NCBI RefSeq assembly: GCF_000003605.2
Contig: NW_003141323.1
Span: 198,462-229,399 of the forward strand
Length of the DNA stretch: 30,938 nucleotides
From: Saccoglossus kowalevskii
Taxonomy: Eukaryota; Hemichordata; Enteropneusta; Harrimaniidae
Reading direction: 5' to 3'
Part shown: one piece after another, positions 10,263 through 20,262 of the stretch
Numbering within the stretch: the stretch's first letter is position 1
How the letters are laid out: each line of letters starts with the position of its first letter
Made by a program: the position numbers and the translations under genes
The notes under the pieces: generated by a model
Databases searched by the model: none
What the model was told of the DNA's origin: nothing
The model's input: only the letters and a program-made list of their open reading frames with translations

Positions 10263-11591
10263 GTGGCGTCGCAATCTGATTAAAATCTGATGTAGTGTAC
10301 GGGCTTTAATTATTTTGGCTATAAACTTATTTTAATTTTATTTTTTATTACTTTTGTTATTAATGCCCTTTTATCTCATTATTTTACTTTGATTTTGATT
10401 TTGTGATTTTTTTTAATTCCGCCCTACCTACATCTGATCCGACGCCTATGTAACGAGATTTCAACGAGACCCACTATCGACGATTTTAGTCAACGAATCA
10501 CATACCTCCTTCTATAGCGCTCATGATGACGTCACCGGCCACGGGTGGCAAACACACTCAAATAAAATGGCGGATTATACCGACGTTAGCGACCGTGAAT
10601 AACACGGCTTTTCGGTAAGTTTATCATTGTCAAATGCAACGAAAGTCATTTTTATGTTAATATTGTGACTCGAATGGTTCGACTTTAGATCGTTATTCCG
10701 CATAGTTATTCTGGTAGTGTTGATTTTGTTTCCACCGATTCGACCGAACACCGGTGTCTTTTTCCAGTCGCCTGCCCTGGAGACGGGTGATGTTTTGTTG
10801 ACGATCGGGCCAACATCGTCTACGGTATTGAAGCTGTAAATATTCATCAAATTGTATCAACATTTTGTACATTATACAATAACTCTTTATTAAAGTAATT
10901 GAGCTGATTTGGACTGGAATAAAATATTTTTTATTGGAACACATCGCAATTGATCAGGAAATATTTGTTTGCTCCAATTTTCTGCGTCGATGCCGTGGGC
11001 CGGTGACCGTTATACAATTTAAAATCAGTTTGCATTGTTTACTATAGCTGTTTACAGTGTTACGATGTACTTATTTTTGTTGCTTCCATTCTAGATAATT
11101 ATGCTCAGTGATGTAAAATTGAAGCGATGACTGAATGAACGAACCTTGGCTGGCGAAGATGTACATCTGGAAGTGTACACATTTGTTGGAAGTGAAAAAA
11201 ATATTCAATGTAATGACAAAAATTGTAAAATGCTGTGGAATTTCTTTTGCAAATAAAAATATACTAGCAATTTTCTATTAATGGTTTATTCAAGTGGGCA
11301 AAATATAATGTACAGAAAGATTGCCCGTATACACTGAAAAGTAAGCAACCGACAGCCTGTATAAAAGGGGGGCTGTGATTGGCTGTTACTTACGCGAGAT
11401 TTGAACGGGACTTACATAGGCGTCGGATCAGATGTAGGTAGGGCGGATTTAAAAAAAAAAATCTCAAAATCAAAGTAAAATAAAAGAGCATCAATAACAA
11501 ATATAATAAAAAATAAAATTAAAATAAGTTTATAGCCAAAATAATTAAAGCCCGTACACTACATCAGATTTTAATCAGATTGGTGGCGTCG
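10263..11591. mobile_element. Non-autonomous MULE-like element nested in the transposase gene
   Basis: The element (10272-11582, 1,311 bp) has long inverted ends: 10272-10453 and 11412-11582, beginning CAATCTGATTAAAATCTGAT and reaching CCGACGCCTATGTAA. The 9-bp GTGGCGTCG lies directly at both sides (10263-10271 and 11583-11591). Removing one copy plus the element rejoins the transposase frame exactly (LWRR followed by IQRLG), so the empty site can be read from the host gene. Nine-base duplications and long TIRs are the hallmark of Mutator-like elements. No transposase is inside. The interior has gene-like signals, listed separately. Confidence 0.85.
10523..11257 (+). other. Gene-like cargo inside the MULE-like element
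   Basis: Between the TIRs, an ATG pair (10523, 10526) opens a frame of about 30 codons. It contains a second ATG context, AAAATGGCGG (10567), in another frame, and ends at a consensus donor, CGGTAAGT (GT at 10615). A polypyrimidine acceptor, CTTTTTCCAG, precedes 10768, after which PALETGDVLLTIGPTSSTVL is open to TAA near 10840. A third acceptor, TTCCATTCTAG, ends near 11094, and AATAAA occurs near 11253. This looks like a captured small multi-exon gene or the 5' part of one. The phases do not join into one long frame and no protein is recognised. Confidence 0.3.
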
Positions 11592-11867
11592 CATCCAACG
11601 CCTCGGCATGGCAAGAATGTACAGGCAGGACCAACGCCTAAAGAAGTGTCTTTGAATGTTGATGGGTATAGGGTACCGTGAGGATGAACTTCCGGAACTT
11701 TGTGCGCCGCCAGTCCACCCAGCGCCTGATTGTGTTGTACCCAGCCCTGGAGGACTTTATCCACTACATGGAAACAAACTACATCAATGCTAACGTCACA
11801 TTCCCTGTCCACCTGTGGAACGTGTTCAACAGAGACCAGGACACAAGGACCAACAATCACGTTGAAG

Positions 11868-13682
11868 GTAACTTCAATTACTTTACCCAAGAATGTTTTG
11901 TTTTTGGTAGTGTGTGTATTGATGCATTTAAGTTTGTTTTGATGTGGTTTAGCACCGGTTGGTTGGATATGTAGTTATTACTCTCCAGCTGTTTTTGTCT
12001 TTTTTATGCCTCTTGTCGGGCATTTCAGAATCAAACATAAAATCCAACGTTGATAATGTTACACTCCAGACTGCACACAAAAAAAGATTTAAATAAACAA
12101 TAAGCTTTAACGTCGTACTTCCTTGATTCGGTATAATTCTGTTGTCTGGACTTGAGAACAGTTGCAACCATAGAGGGCGCTGTACTCCTAATGATAATAA
12201 TTATAAAAATATAACATGCAAGAACACATCAAATACATTGACCAACGGCCTCGAGAAGTCAGGACGTGTCGTTTATTTGTTATTTGACACTGTCATCAAT
12301 GAGCACATAGTAAATCACACAATGCAATAATAATTCCTATAGCAGCTGATATGTCTCAGATATTCAATGCTATTCGTCTCTATAGCAACAGTCAAATGGA
12401 GTTATATATCCAATATAGGAACAAAGGAGAACATGAAATGAAATAGTTCAGGACTAGTTCCGTCACTAACAACTTGTAATAACGTGGACACATGGTAAAA
12501 CTGACTTCACCTAGTTTGCTTAGTTACCGTATCCAAGGTCACTCAGTGTCACTGACCTCTACAGGACTAAATGATCTACTGCATAAAAATACAACACAGT
12601 TCAACAGTTTTCATGTAAATCGTATAAAAGCAAAATACTGAATAAATCTGAGTAAAATATATCACTGAAAGGATAACTATATATTGGTATACTAGGTCAA
12701 TCGAACGCAAACACTCCAATTATAACGGCGCAGGAAATTGTCAGTTTTGTGGAATTCAAAAATAGCCAAACAACTACCGGTAAATTGCAATACAATTCCT
12801 GATGCAACGTTATAAATCCACAGTCATGCTAAACTCATCCAATGTGATAGTGTAACACAGGGGGAAAATCATATGATATAATATACTAAATAACCCACGC
12901 TCTTCGGTTGCGATTGTTTACAGTTATCGTTGAATTCAAACTACATGGAGCGGGAATACACGGTCGTAGTTGCAGTTAGTTTGTACAAACCTCCAGTGAA
13001 TCTTCTAGGTTGGTCAGCGATGAGCCACAGTTCCAGGAATACACTCGCCACAATTTCTCCGAAACGCTGGTCGGTGCTGTTGTTACGGCAACACGATGGT
13101 TAGCAGTTCGTCTCGGCAAATGTCGGTGAAACTTTAAGCTGGACGACGATTTCCATGGAAGGCGGTAGAAAGTTCATCAGCGACTCTCACCTCCTGGTGT
13201 GCTTCAGCTGTTCAATCAGGTTACTTGCAGTCACTCTGGTGTTCGGCTCTTCCTGCAATACGGTCTGGCACTGATTTGATAGTTAATTCAGGCAGAAATT
13301 GGGATGTTTCTTGAACGCCCGGGTAAAAAAGTTTCTACCAATGGCGGCCTCGTGGCATCCAACTGCGCGTGCGCAGTACAAAGTCTCAACAATTTGAAAT
13401 CCCACGGTTTATCTTGATGACGCGTTGGGTACAACTATGTGATTATGAAATATGAAATAAAATACGCAATCATCCAAACCTCGCATACGTATTGAGTGAT
13501 CTAATAAACTCTGTACTAAAACCCTGTAAACATGGGACAAAATACAATGTTCCAGGATAAAACAAAAGGAACAAATCTCCTAATCTGTAAAATATTAGCT
13601 AATTAAATTTGGCGTGAAAACAAGGTGTGACAATAACAAAATTAGAAAATAATCATTGTGTTTTGTCCATTGTTGTCCCTAT
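11868..13682 (+). other. Intron of the MULE transposase gene
   Basis: The donor follows AACAATCACGTTGAAG and the acceptor is CCCTATTAG. Joining them gives the expected HVEG-FHTRWN order in phase 1, so this is a true intron. The first 1.3 kb is AT-rich without recognisable content, apart from an inverted AGGTCA pair at 12536-12558. The last 500 bp is less AT-rich. It holds a kinase-like exon on the minus strand (13191-13270) and a GC-rich patch, CCAATGGCGGCC with CTGCGCGTGCGCAG (an NRF1-like palindrome) near 13339-13376. Confidence 0.6.
13191..13270 (-). pseudogene. Exon resembling the end of a protein kinase domain (subdomain XI)
   Basis: Read on the minus strand, an acceptor (AACTATCAAATCAG) precedes 80 bp that are open in phase 0: CQTVLQEEPNTRVTASNLIE, then QLKHTR. 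The C...P-N-T-R-V-T-A...L...L pattern, with the invariant Arg, is the usual last helix pair of a Ser/Thr/Tyr kinase C-lobe. The segment ends at a GTGAGA donor, or reads through to a TGA two codons later. No other kinase exon is visible nearby, and the segment lies antisense in the intron of the MULE transposase. It is either a captured host fragment or a leftover of a host gene into which the MULE inserted. Confidence 0.4.
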
Positions 13683-13970
13683 TAGGCTTCCACACGAGAT
13701 GGAACAACAACGTTGGACGCGTCCATCCATCCCTATGGTTCTTCATAAGAAAGATGAAAGATGAGCAACGACTAGTCGAAATGACACTAGCAAGGATCGC
13801 CAGAGGAGATCCTTGTCCCCCGAGGAAGCGGAAATGCCGAAACCTGCAGGCCTGAATCGCAAGGCTCTGGGAGCAGTACAACAACAGGGATCGATCCCTG
13901 TGGCGTTATTGGGGCGCGAATAGTTTACAGTATGAAGGATTTCGTCTGATCACAGTGATCTCAAGCATGG

Positions 13971-14663
13971 AGGTAAAAGAAAGTTTTTTTTTTATCTCCA
14001 TGTCTCAAGTAAGCTCACTCAGTCGGCCAAATAAAGCTGTATGTAAGCAAAATGTGCATTTGCAAAAGATCTTCCTTAATCTGCATGCGTTTCTTTTGTT
14101 TCTTGGCCTATTTCTTGTTTGTACATCCTACGTATTCCAGGGGTATTTACCCAGAATTTTCTAATTACCGATGCCTACGTATGATGAGCAACGTAATAGT
14201 TGATTTGTGTTCTGTTTTATTCATTCATGTTCCAAATGTTGATTACGATCCTTCGGACGTTTAATATTTGATTTTATGATGAACATTGATTGAAAAGCGA
14301 TTCCTTTTGTATTTATTATGCCATATATATTGTACTGTTTTTAAAATAATAAACCTTGTTTTTGTTTCATTGATTTCATTCGTTCGCTCTCTTCATTACG
14401 TGAAAAAACATTTCATTCTCGACAAACTTGACATGCGTGTCGGACTCGTGTTCCAGAGCTAGGTAATTACTCTTCAATTACTGGTGTAAAGAAAATCTTG
14501 AGATTTTTGCGTCGACTACAAAATTATAAGCTATGAACTTAAAACCCCGAGACTTTTGTTTATACATGTACCATCGTGGGGATTCTGAACTTGAGCGAGA
14601 AATGTTGATACAAATATGTGGTGTTGCCTCTCACGTTCGCACATAGCACGGTGTCCAAGGTCT
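13971..14663 (+). other. AT-rich segment after the transposase remnant
   Basis: The transposase-like frame fades after a GAG/GTAAAA donor-like site at about 13972. A short foldback (CATGGAGGTAAAAGAAAG against TTTATCTCCATG) surrounds it. AATAAA signals appear around 14347. Nothing else is recognisable. Confidence 0.45.
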
Positions 14664-14711
14664 TATCTAGACCAGGGACGTACTAGAGATAGTACGTCCA
14701 TGTCTAGACTG
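14664..14711. repeat. Large imperfect palindrome with CTAGAC ends
   Basis: The segment folds onto itself. GGACGTACTA (14676-14685) pairs perfectly with TAGTACGTCC (14690-14699) around a GAGA loop, and the stem extends outwards to TCTAGAC with a few mismatches. Its right arm overlaps the left end of the TIR element at 14704. Confidence 0.8.
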
Positions 14712-15305
14712 GCAAAGTCGGGACTTTTTTTTTTTGTTTTACAAAAAGAAATAATTAAATGTTTTAAGTCCTTTTAGCGTGATCGCGAAAGAAATCCCCG
14801 TGTGACTGCATATCCTATGTTCCACTTAGTCCGTTTTATATACAGTACATTAGGTCCTATGACTACAAATCGAATACAGATTCGCCTATATAAGGCACAC
14901 AACGTAGCGATGACGCAATTTCATTCAGTGGTGTGGTGGGGGGTCGTCGATCTTTTGACAGGCAAAGAATACACATCAAACAACACGCTACAGAGTACTC
15001 ACAAGTCTGTCGATTTATTCCTTCAAACACAATACTCTCCCCAGGTCTTTACAGTTCTCACACTACGTCTAAATACCCATAAAACGATTTTCTGTTTCCT
15101 TACTTGCACAACACAGTCAATATCTAAGCGGCCATCTTATGCACACAAATCTGAACCCCTTTGTTAGTGAAAATGAACACGATCAGGCAGCTATGCTTTG
15201 AGGTTCGATATGGCTTCTCGTCTCACACTGAATTCAAGTGAGGTCAAACTAAATTAAAGTTCTACATATGATTTTGGCATCTACACCCCGACTTTGCCAG
15301 TCTAG
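14704..15305. mobile_element. TIR element of about 600 bp
   Basis: A perfect 19-bp inverted repeat bounds it: CTAGACTGGCAAAGTCGGG at 14704-14722 and its complement at 15287-15305. CTAG at both edges may be target duplication or part of the TIR. The interior has a strong TATA box, CTATATAAGG (14886-14895), and a plus-strand open stretch (14802-15167, containing VVWWGVVDLLTGKEY) that I cannot assign to any transposase. The superfamily is unknown. Confidence 0.65.
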
Positions 15306-15609
15306 TCCTTATCCTGTTTTTTTCCCATTAAATTCAGGCAGTATAAATAATGAGTATAGCAGCATAATAAAACGATACAATATCAGTAATAATAATAAAC
15401 AATAAACCTTTCCATATATATTTCCGACAAATATCCCGAAAAATCGCTAAATTTGTTTGGAAAAATGTCTACATAAAAAAACAAAGTTTTATTTCAAGAA
15501 TTTTTCGTTACAAAGAAGTATGAAGAGTTTTCGTTTATAAGGCTGATAGTAAGTAGAAGTACAACGCATCTAAAAGATAGGCGTAGTATGTGAATGTCAT
15601 TGCGCGTGG
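15306..15609. other. AT-rich spacer before the satellite
   Basis: No gene or structure is visible here. Short AATAATAAT runs occur near 15390. Confidence 0.5.
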
Positions 15610-16458
15610 GCTTTCGGAACATAGGGATTTCGGAACATAGGGATTTCGGAACATAGAGCTTTCGGAACATAAGGATTTCGGAACATAGAGCTTTCGGAAC
15701 ATAAGGATTTCGGAACATAGAGCTTTCGGAACATAAGGATTTCAGAACATAGAGCTTTCGGAACATAAGGATTTCGGAACATAGAGCTTTCGGAACATAA
15801 GGATTTCAGAACATAGAGCTTTCGGAACATAAGGATTTCAGAACATAAGGATTTCAGAACATAGAGCTTTCGGAACATAGAGCTTTCGGAACATAAGGAT
15901 TTCAGAACATAGAGCTTTCGGAACATAAGGATTTCAGAACATAGGGATTTCGGAACATAAGGATTTCGGAACATAGAGCTTTCGGAACATAGGGATTTCA
16001 GAACATAGAGCTTTCGGAACATAAGGATTTCGGAACATAGAGCTTTCGGAACATAAGGATTTCGGAACATAGAGCTTTCGGAACATAGGGATTTCAGAAC
16101 ATAGAGCTTTCGGAACATAAGGATTTCGGAACATAGAGCTTTCGGAACATAAGGATTTCGGAACATAGAGCTTTCGGAACATAGGGATTTCGGAACATAG
16201 AGCTTTCGGAACATAAGGATTTCGGAACATAGAGCTTTCGGAACATAAGGATTTCGGAACATAGAGCTTTCGGAACATAAGGATTTCAGAACATAGAGCT
16301 TTCGGAACATAAGGATTTCAGAACATAAGGATTTCAGAACATAGAGCTTTCGGAACATAGAGCTTTCGGAACATAAGGATTTCAGAACATAGAGCTTTCG
16401 GAACATAAGGATTTCAGAACATAGGGATTTCGGAACATAGGGATTTCGAAACATAGGG
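15610..16458 (+). repeat. 16-bp minisatellite, 53 units, with 480-bp higher-order repeat
   Basis: Unit starts fall every 16 bp from 15615 to 16447 without a single insertion or deletion. Three main forms occur: CGGAACATAGAGCTTT, CGGAACATAAGGATTT and CGGAACATAGGGATTT, plus a CAG variant of the first codon-like triplet. The first two mostly alternate, giving a 32-bp dimer. The block at 15781-15959 is repeated identically at 16261-16439, exactly 480 bp (30 units) later; the preceding 120 bp match with two substitutions. A 96-bp sub-period is visible in the middle. Long minus-strand frames across it are products of the repeat. Confidence 0.95.
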
Positions 16459-17794
16459 CGGTCACCGTCAAAGCATGGGTCCCTCCAGGGACTGTAGCTA
16501 ATTCCTATTCATCTCGACAGTGGAGGTTAAGATTACAACCATTGTCTTGATTACCAGACTTTGGTTTATGAATATAAACACACACTCTAGAGTAGTTTTC
16601 TTTCGAGTCTATGAACACAGCCTCAAATTCTCATACATTTACAAGCTTCTTGAACATATACATGTACCATAAGAATCTCTTTTGTACGGTGGGCCACAAG
16701 TGACAGAATATGTTCAATTCATCACAGCAAAACTCTGTCACCTTGTGGCAAAACACTAATATTGCACATCAAAACTAATAATTTCACAAAGTTTTTCATT
16801 GGACAACTCGACCCAGTTCCCTTAGAAATCTCAACCCACCTATCTCCGATGACCCGCCACCTTGACCTGACCTGGTCGATCTTAATAGCCCAGGAAAGTT
16901 TCTAGGTTCTTTGTGTAATTAGGTGTTCGTATGCAAGGGATTTTTCCACACAAAAACGACGAATTAGGCCGAATTTTGTTATCGGTTGGCTTAATATAAC
17001 CCCAATGGATCGTATTTTTGTGAAAGATTGGTAGTTTTGTCCTGATTTGTAGGAATCTGAAAAAACGCGTTTCACAACTTGTCTCTTATTTAGTTTTATG
17101 CGTCATTCAAGATGGCGGCCCCCATGTAGTAAATATCGTATTTATTTTATTATCACGTGTGCGCCAGCTGACTGTCATAGCATCATACTTCACCATTGCG
17201 CGTCAACTCAATTAGTTTATTATTATTACCGTTAATATTTTTTGTTGCGTTCGTTCGTCTCACTAAACAACGTCAGTTTTGCACTTTGGTAAGCAGAAAT
17301 TCTACAATGTGGTGACGCCGAAGCTTGTTGTCACTAATATTGACATGTAACAAAAGGTGTGAATATCTGTAACAAACAATTTGTTATCTTTGAGGCATGC
17401 AGGCTTATATTCATAGCACCACGTCTGTGAGGCTCTGACATCATCAATATTATGGTCATGACCACCATCCCTTGGGCAGGCAACAAATCGTGATATTGCC
17501 CAAATGAACATGTGTTATTTATTTTATCACATCGAATAGACATCCACCATGCACATCAACTGTACATTTCTCACAGCCGCTCCCCCACAAAATAACAACA
17601 CTTATATTTGTAGTACAACTATGCAATATTTTATTCTATATTTTATAACAAATGGCATATTATTCAATAGCATACATTCATTGTTTGCTGAAAAAAACCT
17701 GAAATAAACAGTAAATGCACGAATACTCTTTTTAGTATACATGTACATGTTTCAGCAGTGTGAATTACTTAATTTATAAAATTATTGGAATGAA
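16459..17794. other. Non-coding stretch with a YY1-like site
   Basis: No supported exon is visible. CAAGATGGCGGCC at about 17108-17120 matches the plus-strand YY1 motif often found at animal transcription starts, and a CACGTG lies downstream near 17154. No transcript can be proposed from the sequence. Confidence 0.4.
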
Positions 17795-18392
17795 TTGAGC
17801 AATTCTCAAATGCAAGTTATTTCACCACTTGACAGATTAAAATGTCAGAGTGCTGTGGAAGTTACTGCAATGATTTTCCCACAAACATATTACACCGTCT
17901 ATTCACAAGTCACTGAGCTTAGAGCATTCTCTGTGAGTATGGGCGTGGCATGGGTAGAATGTAGAATGTGTTGCAGTGATCCCGGTTGCGACGTTTCAGT
18001 GGCGGCTTTATCGTACATTTTTGCCTTATATGAAAATAATATCCATTCTGGCACGTTCGCTGTCCATTTTAGATCACTAAAGTTTCTACAAAACCTTAAA
18101 AGCAACCCCGAAAACAACAGCGGCTGGATAGCACCATTGTAGCAAATGACAATTTGTTATGCGCAGTATCGCTGCGCAGTAGTTCAAATCCATCGATTTG
18201 ATTGGTCCAAACACAAAATTTGCATATGCAATTAATGGTATGGTACTGTATATTGGCTGATAATGCACGGTTACGCTAAATAAAGTGGTCCTTGAACATG
18301 AATTGACTACATGTTTAATACAGGAAAAATATTGGAAAAATTACCGAATTAAAAACATCTAAAAAATTATATAACCATAATATTGTTTTATG

Positions 18393-18704
18393 TTAATGAC
18401 AGGATCCAAGTTGTGAGCGTCGGTCAGTCATTGATTGTCGTTCGCCACACAAACCCAAATGAACACACATGTCTTGTCTTCCATGTTTTTGACTTTGAAA
18501 TGAAATGCGAACCTCCAACAAAAAATCATGATTTGTAAGTTTAACTGGTGACCAACTAGATGAGATTGAGGGATTGATGTAGGAAAACAAATGCAAAAAA
18601 ACTACGAGGCACAATAAAAAATGTATGCCACCAATAACAACCATGTATCGTAGCAGCGTTTGAATTCTACCTGACAAAATTGCACCTGGGTTTGGCGACG
18701 ACAT
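18393..18704 (-). CDS. Small type II membrane protein or first exon of a Golgi enzyme
   Basis: The frame starts with ATG at 18704 and runs 103 codons to TAA. A short N-terminal tail (MSSPNPGAILSGRIQTLLRY) precedes one hydrophobic span at about residues 21-43 (MVVIGGIHFLLCLVVFLHLF), then a polar, Ser-rich stem (SSSWSPVKL). This is the layout of a type II Golgi anchor, and the span loosely resembles those of beta-1,4-galactosyltransferases, but no catalytic part is present. The second half is Arg/Gln-rich and may be intron read-through. The cluster at 18913-18950 lies 210 bp upstream and could be its promoter. The identity is a guess; the open frame and anchor are what is seen. Confidence 0.35.
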   Translation of the reverse strand: MSSPNPGAILSGRIQTLLRYMVVIGGIHFLLCLVVFLHLFSYINPSISSSWSPVKLTNHDFLLEVRISFQSQKHGRQDMCVHLGLCGERQSMTDRRSQLGSCH

Positions 18705-18912
18705 ACTGTATGGTATTGTAATTTTTCACTGGAGATCAATTAGGGGAAATGATAAAGGTAAATTCACTACGTTCAATTACCCACCATAGACTCCCGTCAG
18801 TCAAAATGACTATTTTGAACTATAGACATTAATCAGCGATTCTGCCAATGATGGAGAGATACATGTAGAATCTAGGTCAGGGGAAGCCCCTTGACCCCAA
18901 GATTCTTTTCCC

Positions 18913-18950
18913 TTACGTCACAACCACGTGACTGAGGCCATATGGCGGTG
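18913..18950. promoter_or_regulatory. Promoter-like cluster: CRE-like, E-box and YY1-like motifs
   Basis: TTACGTCA (18913-18920), CACGTG (18925-18930) and CCATATGGCGGTG (18938-18950) lie within 40 bp. The GGCGG orientation would suit a plus-strand start leading to the Kelch-like gene. The ORF at 18704 faces the other way, so the site may be bidirectional. Possible 5'UTR donors are TTG/GTAGGA (19081) and ATAG/GTAAGG (19739). Confidence 0.3.
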
Positions 18951-20239
18951 CTATTACGGCTGGGTATTCACTCTTCCTTTATCTCCGCATCGATGGGAAT
19001 GAAGTTTAGCAGCTCTGCCTGGATCGCCTGCTTTTTCCTGTCTGGGTTTCTAGCTTGAGTTTTTGCCGACATTGTAGTTGGTAGGATAAGTTTTCCTTGT
19101 CATTTTTACCCTTGTGTCGTTTTCCCTTTTGTGTGTATCATTTTTTTTGGCGTTGTAACTTAATCGCTTGTTGATTTCGTTGCGTCACCTTTTCCAACTG
19201 TAATTCGCTTCCCTCATGCATGTTGTCTTCATTTCATGCTTGATCAATGTATTTAGAAATGTATAGATGTAATGACAGCACCAGATACTCGCTGCCACTG
19301 TGCAGGGTTATAATCAGAATTTACCAGCATAGAACCTGCATCCGTAATGCTTTTTGCCCTGGCTGTGTGCGGGGTTTGGGGTTTTTGCCTTGAAGGCGTG
19401 TGTTTTCACTGGAGTTCTGAGGCCTGAGATATTTTTTCAGAGCCATGCAAATCGCTGAGACTGACCACGTCACTCGTATTTTCACAGCAAGGTTGTGCGC
19501 CCAGTAAAAATCGATTAAAGTGAGTTGCGTGTTTGGCATGAGTGGAAAGGTCACAACTCAGTTATCATTGCTCAACTGGTTCATAACCAGTCTTGTGATT
19601 GGTTGTTGACAAATGCTGAACAGGCCAACGCCTCCAACTGTGCCGTGCGTCCGGGCAAACCGTTAATTATTCGTAAATTGAGTCAATTTGTGTAGTTTTC
19701 TTGATTTATTCTGCAGATACTGTATAGGTAAAATATAGGTAAGGCTTTGGCGAAATTTGAAAGAGCAACTAATATTCTTCAACCTGGTATTTTTTATAGA
19801 TTTTATTTTTCATTCTGTTCGTCTGTTTTTTCCAGTTTAAAAAATGTGAGCTGGCTGGAGCCTTCATCCCTTGTCTATTTCTTACACTAGATACCAGCCG
19901 ATACCCCCCCCCCAGCTCATAGGGAGTGCGTACAGTTGATCATAGTTCCTGAGCTCCCTGTGATTTAGCCCTACAAGACAGAGTATCAGTAACTTATGTG
20001 ACATTTTGTCTTAATGGATGCCATAAACAGTAAAAAATTACACGGGTCATAGAAGTCAGAATTTGAGTTTAACATGAACATTCAAACTAAGAACACGTTG
20101 ATGGTATCTATTGCATGTAAAGATACAAATGTAAGTTGTGTAATCTGACGAGCACTAACATACTCCTAACATATGCCTATATTAGGCATTTAACAAAATG
20201 TACCACTGACTTAGCAGTTTGATTAATATTGATCTTTTG

Positions 20240-20262
20240 TTTGTTTGTTTTTTTTTAGGATC
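20240..20262 (+). promoter_or_regulatory. Splice acceptor before the Kelch-like CDS
   Basis: A long T/G tract (TTTGTTTGTTTGTTTTTTTT) ends in TTAG at 20258, four bases before the ATG. This implies at least one upstream non-coding exon. The frame upstream of the ATG is only the translated T-tract. Confidence 0.7.

Larger units (their letters stand above)
9673..13970 (+). pseudogene. Mutator-like (MULE) transposase gene, broken and split
   Basis: The order of pieces matches the FLYWCH-associated MULE transposases of animals. An acceptor (TTTGATGACAG) opens the exon at 9673; 9673-9903 encodes the N-terminal helical part (DPSRPARRVYN). After a frame break, 9981-10280 holds the catalytic region: YMDGTFKTC with the first Asp, DYEISLMTAIDTEF with the second, and CYFHFCQSLWR. 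One in-frame TGA interrupts it near 10107. A 1.3-kb element then splits the gene. Beyond it come RLGMARMYRQDQRLKK, a stop and frame change, then RLIVLYPALEDFIHY and DTRTNNHVEG. A GT-AG intron (11868-13682) joins to FHTRWNNNVGRVHPSLWFFI, with a TGA at 13853-13855 before the frame continues. The FLYWCH exon and terminal repeats are not seen. Frameshifts and stops make it inactive. Confidence 0.85.

Noticed and set aside
12536-12558. Inverted AGGTCA half-sites resembling a nuclear-receptor element
   Set aside because: An 11-base spacer is not a usual arrangement, and the pair lies in the intron of a dead transposase gene.
15494-16454. Long minus-strand ORFs made of MFRNPYVPK-type repeats
   Set aside because: They are the translated 16-bp satellite; every frame gives the same peptide. 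Not called as genes.
17795-18142. Plus-strand 115-codon frame, with an overlapping 72-codon minus-strand frame
   Set aside because: The plus frame starts at TTG, no domain is seen, both strands are open over the same stretch, and no splice or promoter evidence favours either.
19321-19554. Minus-strand frame of 77 codons
   Set aside because: No recognisable domain or nearby signals. It lies in what is probably the 5' intron of the Kelch-like gene.
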